Below, piece by piece: positions 16,663 to 24,583 of a DNA stretch of 64,000 bases; positions within the stretch are counted from its first letter, which is position 1; each line of letters starts with the position of its first letter. The DNA is taken from the NCBI RefSeq assembly GCF_040250305.1, contig NZ_CP158190.1, positions 1,210,001 through 1,274,000 on the forward strand, read 5' to 3'. Position numbers and translations under genes: made by a program. This DNA comes from Peribacillus frigoritolerans (lineage in GTDB: Bacteria > Bacillota > Bacilli > Bacillales > DSM-1321). Under the pieces are notes generated by a model that worked only from the letters and a program-made list of their open reading frames with translations, had not been told where the DNA came from and ran no database searches.

Positions 16663-17530
16663 TATGAAATGCATATGGTTCAATATGAACGATCACATGC
16701 TGGATATTATATTCCTTCAAAAGATTCTCTTCGATTTTAACCGTGATATCATGACCTTGAATGACGGTCAAAAGGGGGTTGACATGAACGGTAGTTTCGA
16801 GCAGGATTTCACTTCCGTGCATCCGGGCTTTGATTTCACTCATTTCTTTAACACCTTCTGTCAATATAATGGTTTGTCCGATCTTTTGCAGGAGCTGCTC
16901 GTCGAAACCATCGGTTAAAGAGATGGAGGCATCACGAAAGATATCCCAGGCTGTTTTGCAGATGATGACCCCCACGACTGCTGCAGCTATCGCATCCAGC
17001 CAAGGGATTCCCATCTTGGTGCCGATGATTCCAATGAAAGCACCAACACTGACAAGGGCATCGGATCGATTATCCTGTGCTACGGCATAGATGGAAGAGC
17101 TGTTGATCTTTTTACTTAGAGATAAGTTATAGCGGAAGATTCCGTACATGAAGATTGCAGAAAATAGAGCGACATAACCGGTCAGCATACTGGGAACGGT
17201 TGTTGAATCTTGGTGAAAGAAGGATTCAATGGCACTGAATACAACTTGGAGGCCCACGGTGATCATGATAAAGGCAGCTACCAACGAGGCTACGGTTTCC
17301 GCCCGTAAATGACCATATGAATGATTATCATCAGGAGGTCTCTTTGAAATTTTTAAACCGATCAATACGGCTATGGAAGCGATGATGTCGGTCGTATTAT
17401 TTAAACCATCAGCCCAAAGCCCTTTGGAATCACCGAAATAACCAAATGACAATTTAAGAGCAGACAAGAATATGTACGCGGCGATGCTTATGTAAGCGCC
17501 TTTTTCAGCTGAAATCGAATGTTTATCCAT
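16643..17530 (-). CDS. Cation diffusion facilitator, probable Mn(II) exporter
   Basis: 295 residues. I prefer ATG 17530 (GGGAGGG 10 nt upstream) over GTG 17536. Six membrane segments and a C-terminal cytosolic domain (about 205-290). Metal site: the TM2 motif NNTTD gives N-x3-D and the TM5 motif DNRSD gives D-x3-D. The usual zinc site has His in TM5 (HxxxD). An N/D-D-D-D set is characteristic of manganese CDFs, as in B. subtilis MneP and MneS. Metal-proton antiport out of the cell is the family mechanism. Monocistronic. Confidence 0.87.
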   Translation of the reverse strand: MDKHSISAEKGAYISIAAYIFLSALKLSFGYFGDSKGLWADGLNNTTDIIASIAVLIGLKISKRPPDDNHSYGHLRAETVASLVAAFIMITVGLQVVFSAIESFFHQDSTTVPSMLTGYVALFSAIFMYGIFRYNLSLSKKINSSSIYAVAQDNRSDALVSVGAFIGIIGTKMGIPWLDAIAAAVVGVIICKTAWDIFRDASISLTDGFDEQLLQKIGQTIILTEGVKEMSEIKARMHGSEILLETTVHVNPLLTVIQGHDITVKIEENLLKEYNIQHVIVHIEPYAFHKKGNRH

Positions 17531-17754
17531 GTCCACATTCCCTCCCCAATGTAAATTAGGCTTAATAAAGATACCAAATCAAACCTTAGTGAGTCTATAG
17601 AAAAATTGTCGTATTTAGCCATCTAACTTGGTTAATAGCAGGTGTATTGAAGGTCTGTAAAGAAGTTGGATAAATGAAAGATTACTGGGAATGGCAAGTT
17701 TTGATAACATGTGCATTTTCTTTAATTGTAATATTCTAACCGATGAACGAAAAT
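17531..17754. other. Upstream region of the CDF gene
   Basis: Contains the CDF promoter region. A 95-codon minus-strand frame (17615-17902) reads through a strong terminator and is rejected. No manganese riboswitch (yybP-ykoY type) was seen. Confidence 0.4.
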
Positions 17755-17820
17755 TAAATACTTCCAAAGGGGAGCCAAAAAGGCTGAGAGTGAACAGTTC
17801 GAACTGATGCAGGGATGTGG
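17755..17820 (+). ncRNA. Possible TPP riboswitch lacking one arm
   Basis: TACTTCC, GGGGAGCC-AAAAA-GGCTGAGA, a short hairpin CAGT-TCGA-ACTG, then CTGATG and AGGGATGT. The 5' half matches the THI-element consensus closely. The part that should read roughly TGGxTAATxCCxxCGT (second sensor arm) is missing. A terminator stem follows at 17854. No plus-strand gene lies within 900 bp, so it looks like an orphan relic. Confidence 0.4.
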
Positions 17821-17852
17821 TTTTGGATACAAGCAATAACTGAAAAATCCAA

Positions 17853-17888
17853 CAAAAAGGCCGGATTCTATAAGAATCCGGCCTTTTT
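17853..17888. terminator. Bidirectional terminator
   Basis: AAAAAGGCCGGATTC pairs perfectly with GAATCCGGCCTTTTT around TATAA. Lies directly after the universal stress gene on the minus strand and after the TPP-like element on the plus strand. Confidence 0.92.
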
Positions 17889-17924
17889 CGAAGTATGATC
17901 AACTAGTGTGAACCGGCTCAATTT

Positions 17925-18449
17925 TCATTTTGCAATGAATACCGAACAGGGTGCGTTTTTCGCAATGGTACTACTTGTACTGCCAAGGAAGAATTTTTCC
18001 AAACCGCTTTTAGCGCTATTGCCGACCACGATAAGGTCAGCAGAAGTTCTTGCTGCAAAGTCACATACGCTATCTGGCGCATATCCTTCCAATAGTTCGA
18101 ATTTTCCCTTGACTTGACATTCACTTAACAATCTCAACGTATTACTTTCTGCATTCTGAATACTATTCTCGACGGCGGAAGGGGTGTCATTTACCTTTTG
18201 ATTTCGTGGCTGATCAACTTCAACAACAGGATGTGTCTGGGCTGGATCTACATAAAATCCGGCAGCAGGTACGAACCCTGGAGCAGAGGCGTCTCCCATG
18301 ATACGCTGTTCAACCTTATCATTTAGGACATGAACTATGGTCAATTCTGCTTTTGGAAAGGCCTTTTTCAACGTTGCTCCATATTCGACGGCCCGTTTAC
18401 TCTCTTCATTTCCATCAAAAGCGACGACAATATGTTTTAAGTCCTTCAT
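17925..18449 (-). CDS. Universal stress protein (UspA family)
   Basis: 174 residues from ATG 18449; GGGGAGAGA lies about 12 nt upstream, slightly far. UspA fold: first strand HIVVAFDGNEESKRAVEYG, then IVHVLND, and the ATP-binding loop VGNSAKSGLEKFFLGSTS (G-x2-to-3-G-x8-to-9-G-S/T type). An insertion of about 35 residues (about 60-100, Pro-, Gly- and Asp-rich) makes it longer than the usual 140-150. Small nucleotide-binding stress protein, cytosolic. Nearby GGGTAT suggested a sigma-B promoter but the -35 does not fit. Confidence 0.88.
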   Translation of the reverse strand: MKDLKHIVVAFDGNEESKRAVEYGATLKKAFPKAELTIVHVLNDKVEQRIMGDASAPGFVPAAGFYVDPAQTHPVVEVDQPRNQKVNDTPSAVENSIQNAESNTLRLLSECQVKGKFELLEGYAPDSVCDFAARTSADLIVVGNSAKSGLEKFFLGSTSSTIAKNAPCSVFIAK

Positions 18450-18780
18450 TAATATTATCTCTCCCCTTTTTAAGACCTTAAAGGTGTTATACCCACTTTT
18501 AAATGGCTTCACGCCTTTAATCTGTATATAGACTGCCATTTACGGGTAAAGGATAGATACGAGCATAGTTAAAATGGTAGGATGAAATCTGGTCTTTCAA
18601 TTAGTTGTCATGCTCAGACGATGAAGAAATATCATCGGCAAGGGTGCGATATCCGAGTATAGTACTACAAGAAAAAGGGCGCCTAGCTTTGGCCTTTTAT
18701 TCAATCGACGAGTTTTCTTTAATAAAAAGGGTAAAATATTTTTAATGAAACATGTCGCAGATGGGAAAATGGGGGTACAA
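18450..18780. other. Divergent intergenic region
   Basis: Between the usp and PBP genes. GTGGGTATAAC near 18490 on the minus strand is a possible -10 for usp. A weak imperfect stem (AAAGGGC/GGCCTTT near 18675-18700) was seen. No gene supported. Confidence 0.4.
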
Positions 18781-20778
18781 ATGAGAGGGTTAGTGAAATT
18801 AGGTCTAATTATAATATTGGCGATTGTGGTTTTAGGCGCCGGTTCACTATTGTATTTCAGGCAGGGTGCTGATATAAGTCATCTTGAAAATAATCTTCAG
18901 CAACCGACAGGAATCTATGATCTGGATGGGAATCTTGCCAGTACGATCACGGCAAATAAATCCGAAGGTGTTGCGATAGATGAAATACCGGAACATATGA
19001 AACAAGCGGTGGTTTCCATTGAGGATCACCGTTTTTATGAACATCACGGCATAGATTATCAAGGGATCATGCGGGCTTTGGTTAAAAATGCGAAGGCTGG
19101 AAGTGTTGTTGAAGGCGGGAGCACGCTTACCCAGCAGCTTGTCAAAATCACGATGCTGGAATCGGATCGAACTCTGAAGAGGAAGATAGACGAGTTTTTT
19201 CTCGCCCAGGAAGTTGAAAATCAATATACAAAAGATGAAATCCTGGAAATGTATTTGAATCAAGTTTATTTTGGCCATGGAGCATGGGGAATCAAAAAGG
19301 CAGCAAATATATATTTTTCCAAAGAGGTCTCTGAATTGACCGTTGCCGAGGGAGCTTTGCTGGCGGGAGTCATTAACTTGCCATCCAAACTTGATCCATA
19401 TAAGAATTTAGACGGGGCAGTGAAGCGGCGTGATTTGGTTCTTTCGAGAATGGCGGAACATGGTTATTTGACGAAAGATGAAGAAGCAGCTGCAAAAAAA
19501 GATTCGGTGACACTTCTTATGGGGGAGAAGGAAACCGATCCATTAAGAGGTAAGTATCCTTATTATGTCGATCATGTTTTATCGGAAGCATCGAGTAAAT
19601 ATGGAATTAAGCTTGAGGAGCTGCTTTCAAAGGGCTATAAAATTTACACGACTCTGGACCAATCCATGCAGCAGGCTACAGAAACCGTGTATGAGAATGC
19701 AGCCAATTTCCCAGTTGGGACGAGTACAGAAGAACTGGTTCAAAGCGGGTCTGTCCTCCTTGATCCTGAAACCGGCGGCATAAAAGCACTTGTCGGCGGG
19801 AGAGGTGAACATCAATTCATGGGATATAACCGGGCAACCCAGCTGACAAGGTCTCCTGGTTCATCCATTAAACCGCTTGTCGTTTACACACCAGCTGTTG
19901 AAGAGGGATATGATATCACTGACCCTTTAAAGGATGAAAAAATGAGCTTCGGTGAATATGAGCCAACAAACCTGAGTGGTGAATATAAAGGAGAAGTCCC
20001 CATGTATGAAGCGGTGATGAATTCCTTGAATGTACCAACGGTTTGGCTATTGAATGAGATTGGCATCGATAAGGGGCTTGATTCACTTAAGCGGTTTGGG
20101 ATTCCATATGACAAGGATGATCGAAACCTTTCGATCGCTTTAGGAGGGATGGAAAAAGGTGTTTCCCCGCTGCAGATGGCAGGAGCCTTTTCAGCTTTTG
20201 CCAACGAAGGGGAACGGATGGAAACCCATGCCATTGTAAGAATAGAAAATGCCGATGGAAAAGAAGTCGCCGCCTGGAAAGAGAAGAGCACCAAAGTGAC
20301 CTCTGTAGGCGCCGTCGATAAAATGAATGCCATGCTGCTTGGAACAGTGGAATATGGCACAGCGAAAAACGCGGCAGTTTCCGGTTATGAAATAGCAGGT
20401 AAAACAGGGTCCACACAAGTTCCCATCGAAGGAATATCAGGGGTTAAAGATCAATGGTTCATCGGTTATTCACCTTCGCTGGTCGGTGCTGTATGGGCTG
20501 GATATGATAAGACGGACAAAAATCATTATCTAACGACACACAGCAGTCAGGGAAGTGCACTCATCTTCCAAAAAATAATGGCGCAAGCTTTACAGAATCA
20601 AGCGGCTCAATCTTTTAAAGCTCAGGATATCGGACCGCTAATAGCTGAACAGCAGGCACTTATAGCTGAGCAACAGGCAAAGGAAGAAGAGGAGAAAAGG
20701 AGACAATATTGGATTGATAAAGGAAATGAGATTAGGGAAGGTTTGAATAAATGGAGGGACTGGGAGGTTCCGTGGTGA
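18781..20778 (+). CDS. Class A penicillin-binding protein (glycosyltransferase-transpeptidase)
   Basis: 665 residues from ATG 18781 with GGGGGT six bases upstream; ATG 18745 lacks a site. One N-terminal membrane anchor (about 5-25). GT51 domain (about 45-220): EDHRFYEHHGIDYQG with the catalytic Glu, and EGGSTLTQQLVK. Transpeptidase domain (about 300-590): SPGSSIKPL (S-x-x-K nucleophile), SLN, and KTGST. A charged coiled tail (EQQALIAEQQAKEEEEKRR) ends the protein. It polymerises and cross-links peptidoglycan outside the membrane. Closest in layout to Bacillus PbpF/PbpG; I do not assign an exact orthologue. Confidence 0.93.
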   Translation: MRGLVKLGLIIILAIVVLGAGSLLYFRQGADISHLENNLQQPTGIYDLDGNLASTITANKSEGVAIDEIPEHMKQAVVSIEDHRFYEHHGIDYQGIMRALVKNAKAGSVVEGGSTLTQQLVKITMLESDRTLKRKIDEFFLAQEVENQYTKDEILEMYLNQVYFGHGAWGIKKAANIYFSKEVSELTVAEGALLAGVINLPSKLDPYKNLDGAVKRRDLVLSRMAEHGYLTKDEEAAAKKDSVTLLMGEKETDPLRGKYPYYVDHVLSEASSKYGIKLEELLSKGYKIYTTLDQSMQQATETVYENAANFPVGTSTEELVQSGSVLLDPETGGIKALVGGRGEHQFMGYNRATQLTRSPGSSIKPLVVYTPAVEEGYDITDPLKDEKMSFGEYEPTNLSGEYKGEVPMYEAVMNSLNVPTVWLLNEIGIDKGLDSLKRFGIPYDKDDRNLSIALGGMEKGVSPLQMAGAFSAFANEGERMETHAIVRIENADGKEVAAWKEKSTKVTSVGAVDKMNAMLLGTVEYGTAKNAAVSGYEIAGKTGSTQVPIEGISGVKDQWFIGYSPSLVGAVWAGYDKTDKNHYLTTHSSQGSALIFQKIMAQALQNQAAQSFKAQDIGPLIAEQQALIAEQQAKEEEEKRRQYWIDKGNEIREGLNKWRDWEVPW

Positions 20779-20809
20779 TTCTCAGGTAAGGCAATTTAAT
20801 TAAAATTAA

Positions 20810-20847
20810 CAAACTGAGACTGTCAATCATTTGACAGTCTCAGTTTG
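20810..20847 (+). terminator. Stem-loop after the PBP gene
   Basis: CAAACTGAGACTGTCAA and its perfect 17-bp complement surround a four-base loop. No long T run follows, so termination would rely on the strong stem. Confidence 0.7.
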
Positions 20848-20900
20848 TCGGCGAATGGGAGCGGATTTAATACGTGGACCTTAAAATAAAATGCTACGGA

Positions 20901-21786
20901 GTCTGAATAAATCCGTGAACGGTCGAATAAAGAGCAGTGAAGGTCGAATAAATCCGTGAACGGTCGAATAAAGAGCGGGTAAGGACGAATAAATCCGTGA
21001 ACGGTCGAATAAAGAGCGGGTAAGGTCAAATAAATCCGTGAACGGTCGAATAAAGAGCAGTGAAGGTCGAATAAATCCGTGAACGGTCGAATAAAGAGCG
21101 GGTAAGGACGAATAAATCCGTGAACGGTCGAATAAAGAGCGGGTAAGGTCAAATAAATCCCTGAACGGCCGGATAAAGAGCGGGAAAGGTCGAATAAATC
21201 CATGAACGGCCGAATAAAGAGCGGGAAAGGTCGAATAAACCCGTGAACGGCCGGATAAAGAGCGGTGAAGGTCGAATAAACCCGTGAACGGCCGAATAAA
21301 GAGCGGTGAAGGTCGAATAAATCCGTGAACGGTCGAATAAAGAGCGGTGAAGGTCGAATAAATCCGTGAACGGTCGAATAAAGAGCGGGAAAGGTCGAAT
21401 AAATCCATGAACGGCCGGATAAAGAGCGGGAAAGGTCGAATAAAATCCGTGGACGGTCGAATAAAGAGCGGGAAAGGTCGAAAAAATCCATGAACGGCCG
21501 AATAAAGAGCGGTGAAGGTCGAATAAATCCGTGAACGGCCGAATAAAGAGCGGTGAAGGTCGAATAAATCCGTGAAAGGTCGAATAAAAAGCGGGAAAGG
21601 TCGAATAAATCCATGAACGGCCGAATAAAGAGCGGGAACGGTCGAATAAATCCGTGAAGGGTCGGATAATGAGCGGGAAAGGTCGAATAAATCCGTGAAC
21701 GGCCGGATAAAGAGCGGTGAAGGTCGAATAAATCCGTGAACGGTCGAATAAAGAGCGGTGAAGGTCAAATAAATTTGTAAACCGCC
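20901..21786. repeat. 41-bp tandem array, 21 full units plus a partial one
   Basis: Unit: GGTCGAATAAATCCGTGAAC (20) then GGTCGAATAAAGAGCGGTGAA (21). Each unit therefore holds two copies of GGTCGAATAAA about two helical turns apart. Unit starts: 20901, 20942 and every 41 bp to 21434 (one 42-bp unit), then 21476 to 21722; a decayed partial unit follows at 21763. Common variants are GGCCG for GGTCG, CATGAAC for CGTGAAC, and GGGAAA or GGGTAA for GGTGAA. Units 2-4 and 5-7 repeat the same variant order, showing 123-bp duplications. No stop codon occurs on the minus strand in any frame, so the 263- and 295-codon frames there are artefacts. The array lies between terminators on both sides. Confidence 0.95.
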
Positions 21787-21828
21787 AAAAAAAGCTCAGG
21801 ATGAAATCAACTGGAACGTTTTTAAATG

Positions 21829-21871
21829 AAAAAAACTGCAGCCAAACTCTTCGTTTGGCTACAGTTTTTCA
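21829..21871. terminator. Bidirectional terminator
   Basis: AAAAACTG-AGCCAAAC pairs with GTTTGGCT-CAGTTTTT around TCTTC. It ends the minus-strand peptide/HPr-like unit and separates it from the array. Confidence 0.9.
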
Positions 21872-21877
21872 TTTATT

Positions 21878-21946
21878 TTAAAAAATTAGATTTGCTATTA
21901 TGCCGATTACGACAATTGCGCCTATTACCATTAAAATGGTTCTCAT
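21878..21946 (-). CDS. 22-residue single-span hydrophobic peptide
   Basis: ATG 21946 lies seven bases after GAGGGTG and the frame ends just before a terminator. The peptide MRTILMVIGAIVVIGIIANL continues for two residues (Ile, Phe) and is nearly all membrane-spanning, with one Arg at the N terminus. It starts 36 bp after the stop of the HPr-like gene, so the two are probably co-transcribed. Function unknown; small membrane peptides often tune a partner membrane protein. Confidence 0.6.
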   Translation of the reverse strand: MRTILMVIGAIVVIGIIANLIF

Positions 21947-21982
21947 TTCTATACACCCTCTTCATAACGTAGTCGGAATCAT

Positions 21983-22291
21983 TTAAATATTAACAGTTTG
22001 GTTCGATTGGAAACCGAATGCACTTTCATCATTTTCTTTACAAATAGCCTGTACTTTTTCTAGCATGGCATGTACATTCTCTCCTTCAAGGATGACTTTC
22101 ATTGTTGCACACTCTTGAAGAATGAGCACAAAGGATACGAAAGTCGAAAGTTTCTTGGCATCGACCAATTTATGGTTGCAGATAAAATATATATTCCCTT
22201 TAAATTCTTTTGTAACTTGATATAGGTTCATGATTTGTCGCATGGATAATCTTTTATTTGTTTTAATGTCAGAAGAAATCACTTTATTCAT
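21983..22291 (-). CDS. HPr-like protein without the phosphorylation residues
   Basis: 102 residues; ATG 22291 follows AAAGGAG. The sequence aligns with PTS phosphocarrier HPr from about residue 14: RLSMRQIMNLYQ over the HARPA active-site loop, KLVDAKKLSTFVSF over KxVNAKSIMGVMSL, and VILEGENVHAMLEKVQAI over the C-terminal helix. The catalytic His15 position is Ser16 and the regulatory Ser46 position is Lys47. It therefore should not carry phosphate by either known route. Crh in Bacillus lacks His15 but keeps Ser46. Role unknown, possibly a binding or decoy protein. Confidence 0.65.
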   Translation of the reverse strand: MNKVISSDIKTNKRLSMRQIMNLYQVTKEFKGNIYFICNHKLVDAKKLSTFVSFVLILQECATMKVILEGENVHAMLEKVQAICKENDESAFGFQSNQTVNI

Positions 22292-22485
22292 GTCGTTTGC
22301 TCCTTTTGTTTTTATACTTTTGGAAAAGCATAATCAAGATGTCAATTCGGCTACAACTTTAAAAAAATGAACAAGTATGTTTGGTCTTTTTTATGTAATT
22401 GTTAGCGGGTCATGTTGTATATTTACCCGAGTGAAAGATTTTGAAACCTATTTGAAAATTTGTATTTTTTGAAGGGAGAAGGAGA

Positions 22486-23661
22486 ATGCTCACACTTATT
22501 AAAAATGGGGAGCTATATGGTCCGGAATATATGGGCCAAAAAGATATCCTCTTGGTTGGGAAGCAAATTGGATTCATCGAGGACAAGATTGAGGTACCTG
22601 ACAATTTCGTTGAATTGGAGGTGATTGATGCGGATGGCCAAATCGTGGCTCCGGGTTTTATAGATGGTCACGTACATATTATCGGCGGAGGCGGGGAAGG
22701 CGGCTTTAAAACGAGGACTCCTGAAATCCAATTAACAGATGCCACTTTAGCGGGTATAACGACATTGGTAGGGGTCATCGGAACAGATGGAACGACAAGG
22801 ACGATGCCCGCACTGCTTGCTAAAGCGAGAGCGCTTGAAGAAGAGGGAATTAGCTGCTTCGTTCAGACTGGCTCCTATCAAGTTCCAGTCAAGACGTTAA
22901 CAGGTAAGATCGAAGATGATTTGATTCTTGTCGATAAAATTATCGGTGTTGGCGAGATAGCCATTGCCGATCACCGTTCCTCGCAGCCGACTGCAGCTGA
23001 GCTGGCTAAACTGGCCTCTCAGGCGCGTAATGGAGGTCTGCTGTCCGGGAAAAGCGGTATCGTCAACATTCATGTCGGGGACAGTCTTGATCATTTGCAT
23101 GTAATTGAGGAAGTTGTCGAGACAACGGAAATACCGATCACTCAGTTCTATCCTACGCATATAAACCGAAATCCGCATTTATTCAATGCAGGGGTGGAAT
23201 ATGCAAAAAAAGGGGGTTATATCGATTTTACGACAAGTACGATCGAGAAGTTCCTTGAAGAAGGGGAGGTCAAAGCAAGTACAGCAATAAAAAGGGCACT
23301 GGAAGAAGGCGTTGAAATCGGGCAGATCACCATAACTTCAGATGGACAAGCCAGCCTGCCTGACTTCGATGGAAGCGGTAACCTGCGGGGTTTGAACATT
23401 GGTACATGCATGTCCTTATATGATTGTGTTGTCGATGCGGTCCTTGAGGATGGAGTGACAATTGCCGATGCCATACGAGTTGCGACGGCAAACCCGGCAA
23501 ACATTTTAAAACTTTCTGCAAAGGGACAGCTTGCGGCAGGTAAGGACGCCGATATCATCATAATGAAGAAACAAACTTTAGAAATAAATAGTGTTATCGC
23601 GATGGGGCAGATCATGGTCAAGGATGGTGAAGCAGTCGTGAAAGGAACATTTGAAAAATAG
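22486..23661 (+). CDS. iadA: Isoaspartyl dipeptidase (beta-aspartyl peptidase)
   Basis: 391 residues, start ATG 22486 after GGGAGAAGGAG. Amidohydrolase fold: the first metal histidines in GFIDGHVHIIGGGGEGG, further ligands in NIHVGDS and PTHINRNP, and the Asp in TITSDGQAS. It hydrolyses beta-Asp-Xaa dipeptides released from damaged proteins. Where E. coli IadA has the carbamylated bridging Lys (GVKCAISDHRS), this protein reads GEIAIADHRS, with Glu in that place. Length is normal. Monocistronic, followed by a repeat-rich gap. Confidence 0.92.
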   Translation: MLTLIKNGELYGPEYMGQKDILLVGKQIGFIEDKIEVPDNFVELEVIDADGQIVAPGFIDGHVHIIGGGGEGGFKTRTPEIQLTDATLAGITTLVGVIGTDGTTRTMPALLAKARALEEEGISCFVQTGSYQVPVKTLTGKIEDDLILVDKIIGVGEIAIADHRSSQPTAAELAKLASQARNGGLLSGKSGIVNIHVGDSLDHLHVIEEVVETTEIPITQFYPTHINRNPHLFNAGVEYAKKGGYIDFTTSTIEKFLEEGEVKASTAIKRALEEGVEIGQITITSDGQASLPDFDGSGNLRGLNIGTCMSLYDCVVDAVLEDGVTIADAIRVATANPANILKLSAKGQLAAGKDADIIIMKKQTLEINSVIAMGQIMVKDGEAVVKGTFEK

Positions 23662-23773
23662 ATCTTTCTAATTTTGGGTGCTATTTCCGTGCGAGTTCTA
23701 CCCATTTATCCTGAATTGAAAAAAGGGGTAACATTGATCTAATTTCGGATTTCTGAAAGAGGGTATGTGTAAT

Positions 23774-23905
23774 GATTCCCACTCCAGGCACTCTCTTTCA
23801 GCGGGCGGTCCGGGAGCCTCTTCGGCACTCGCCTGCGGGTCTCCCTCGACGCGCTTTTCCTGAAGGAGTCTCGAACACCCGCTCCAATCAACTGGAACTT
23901 CTTTT
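23774..23905 (-). repeat. Dispersed GC-rich repeat, copy B
   Basis: Aligns with copy A at 7321: CCAGGCACTCTCTTTC, GCGGGCGGTCCGG, CCTGCGGG, TCTCCCTCGACGCGC. It extends further to CCTGAAGGAGTCTCG and CCAATCAACTGGAAC. Non-coding. Confidence 0.75.
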
Positions 23906-24011
23906 TAAGAAGTATTGTAGGGAAGCGATTTCATCAATTTTTCGACAAAAGGAGTTTCGGATTTCTCGCCCTGAACCAAGATTTTAAAAGTAAACTTGAT
24001 TATCTTTCATG

Positions 24012-24158
24012 TTTTTTACTGTAATCCTCATTGGATTGAAGAAATTTGCGATACTCCTGCCGAATAACTTGCTAGCCGAGACCCCACAGGCGCATGCTTT
24101 GATGCGGCTTGGCAGACAGTCGGCGGAAAGGGAGCGGATTTCTGAAATCAACTGGAAT
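24012..24158 (+). repeat. Dispersed repeat, copy C
   Basis: About 140 bp, matched in inverted orientation at 38124-38264 with roughly 80% identity by eye. Shared blocks include TTTTTTACTG, AAATTTGC, ACTCCTGCCGAATAACT, ACCCCACAG and GATTTCTGAAA. Its GAGACCCCACAGG...GGATTTCTGAAATCAACTGG end is also related to the reverse complement of copies A and B. It stands close to B in opposite orientation. Confidence 0.8.
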
Positions 24159-24213
24159 ATTCTGTTAGAAAAAACCGTATGCAACTGCATTTCTTGGAGT
24201 TTGTATACAGTCT

Positions 24214-24246
24214 AAGACCCTTATTATATAATGGGTCTTTTTTTGT
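24214..24246 (+). terminator. Orphan terminator
   Basis: AAGACCC and GGGTCTT pair with inner AT pairs, followed by T7. No gene directly precedes it; the nearest plus-strand gene is iadA, 550 bp upstream. Confidence 0.75.
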
Positions 24247-24583
24247 GCTGGATACTTTTTGGATGAGGTCATGAATCGATCGAGCATATCAACAATTTGT
24301 AGGAATAAATGGAAATTAACCCATTAAAGGTTCTCATTTTCAAAATGAAGGTGAAGTATCAGAAAACATATTCTAAATAAAGGTAATTTACGAAAAATTC
24401 ATTCTATTTAACATATTATTAAAAACTTGGATGTATTATCCTTTTATATAAGGCACTGTAGTTTATGAAACAGCATTTAATCACAGACATAAAGACCAAT
24501 AAAACATTTTGGGCTGTTATTTCATGACTGTTCAAAACCTTGGTATGTTTGCGAATCAAATCTATCTTAAGGGGAGAAATGAA
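24247..24583. other. Upstream region of the 2-oxoacid dehydrogenase operon
   Basis: AT-rich; must hold the operon promoter, but no clear -35/-10 pair or sigma-54 (-24/-12) site was found. No gene supported. Confidence 0.4.

Noticed and set aside
17531..17640. Manganese (yybP-ykoY) riboswitch before the CDF gene
   Set aside because: The conserved loop elements were not found.
17615..17902. 95-codon minus-strand frame
   Set aside because: Its beginning lies inside a perfect terminator hairpin, and it lacks an SD.
18460..18520. Sigma-B promoter for the universal stress gene (GGGTAT)
   Set aside because: GTTTAA-like sequence is not at the required 12-15 bp spacing.
20823..21768. Two long overlapping minus-strand open frames (263 and 295 codons) with periodic translation
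   Set aside because: The 41-bp unit has no stop on the minus strand and rotates the frame, so open frames are unavoidable. There is no ribosome site.
24009..24215. 68-codon frames in repeats C and D (also 38060-38284)
   Set aside because: They arise from the repeat itself and differ between copies without coding-type conservation.
24247..24583. Sigma-54 promoter before the 2-oxoacid dehydrogenase operon, by analogy with bkd
   Set aside because: No GG-N10-GC element at -24/-12 was found.
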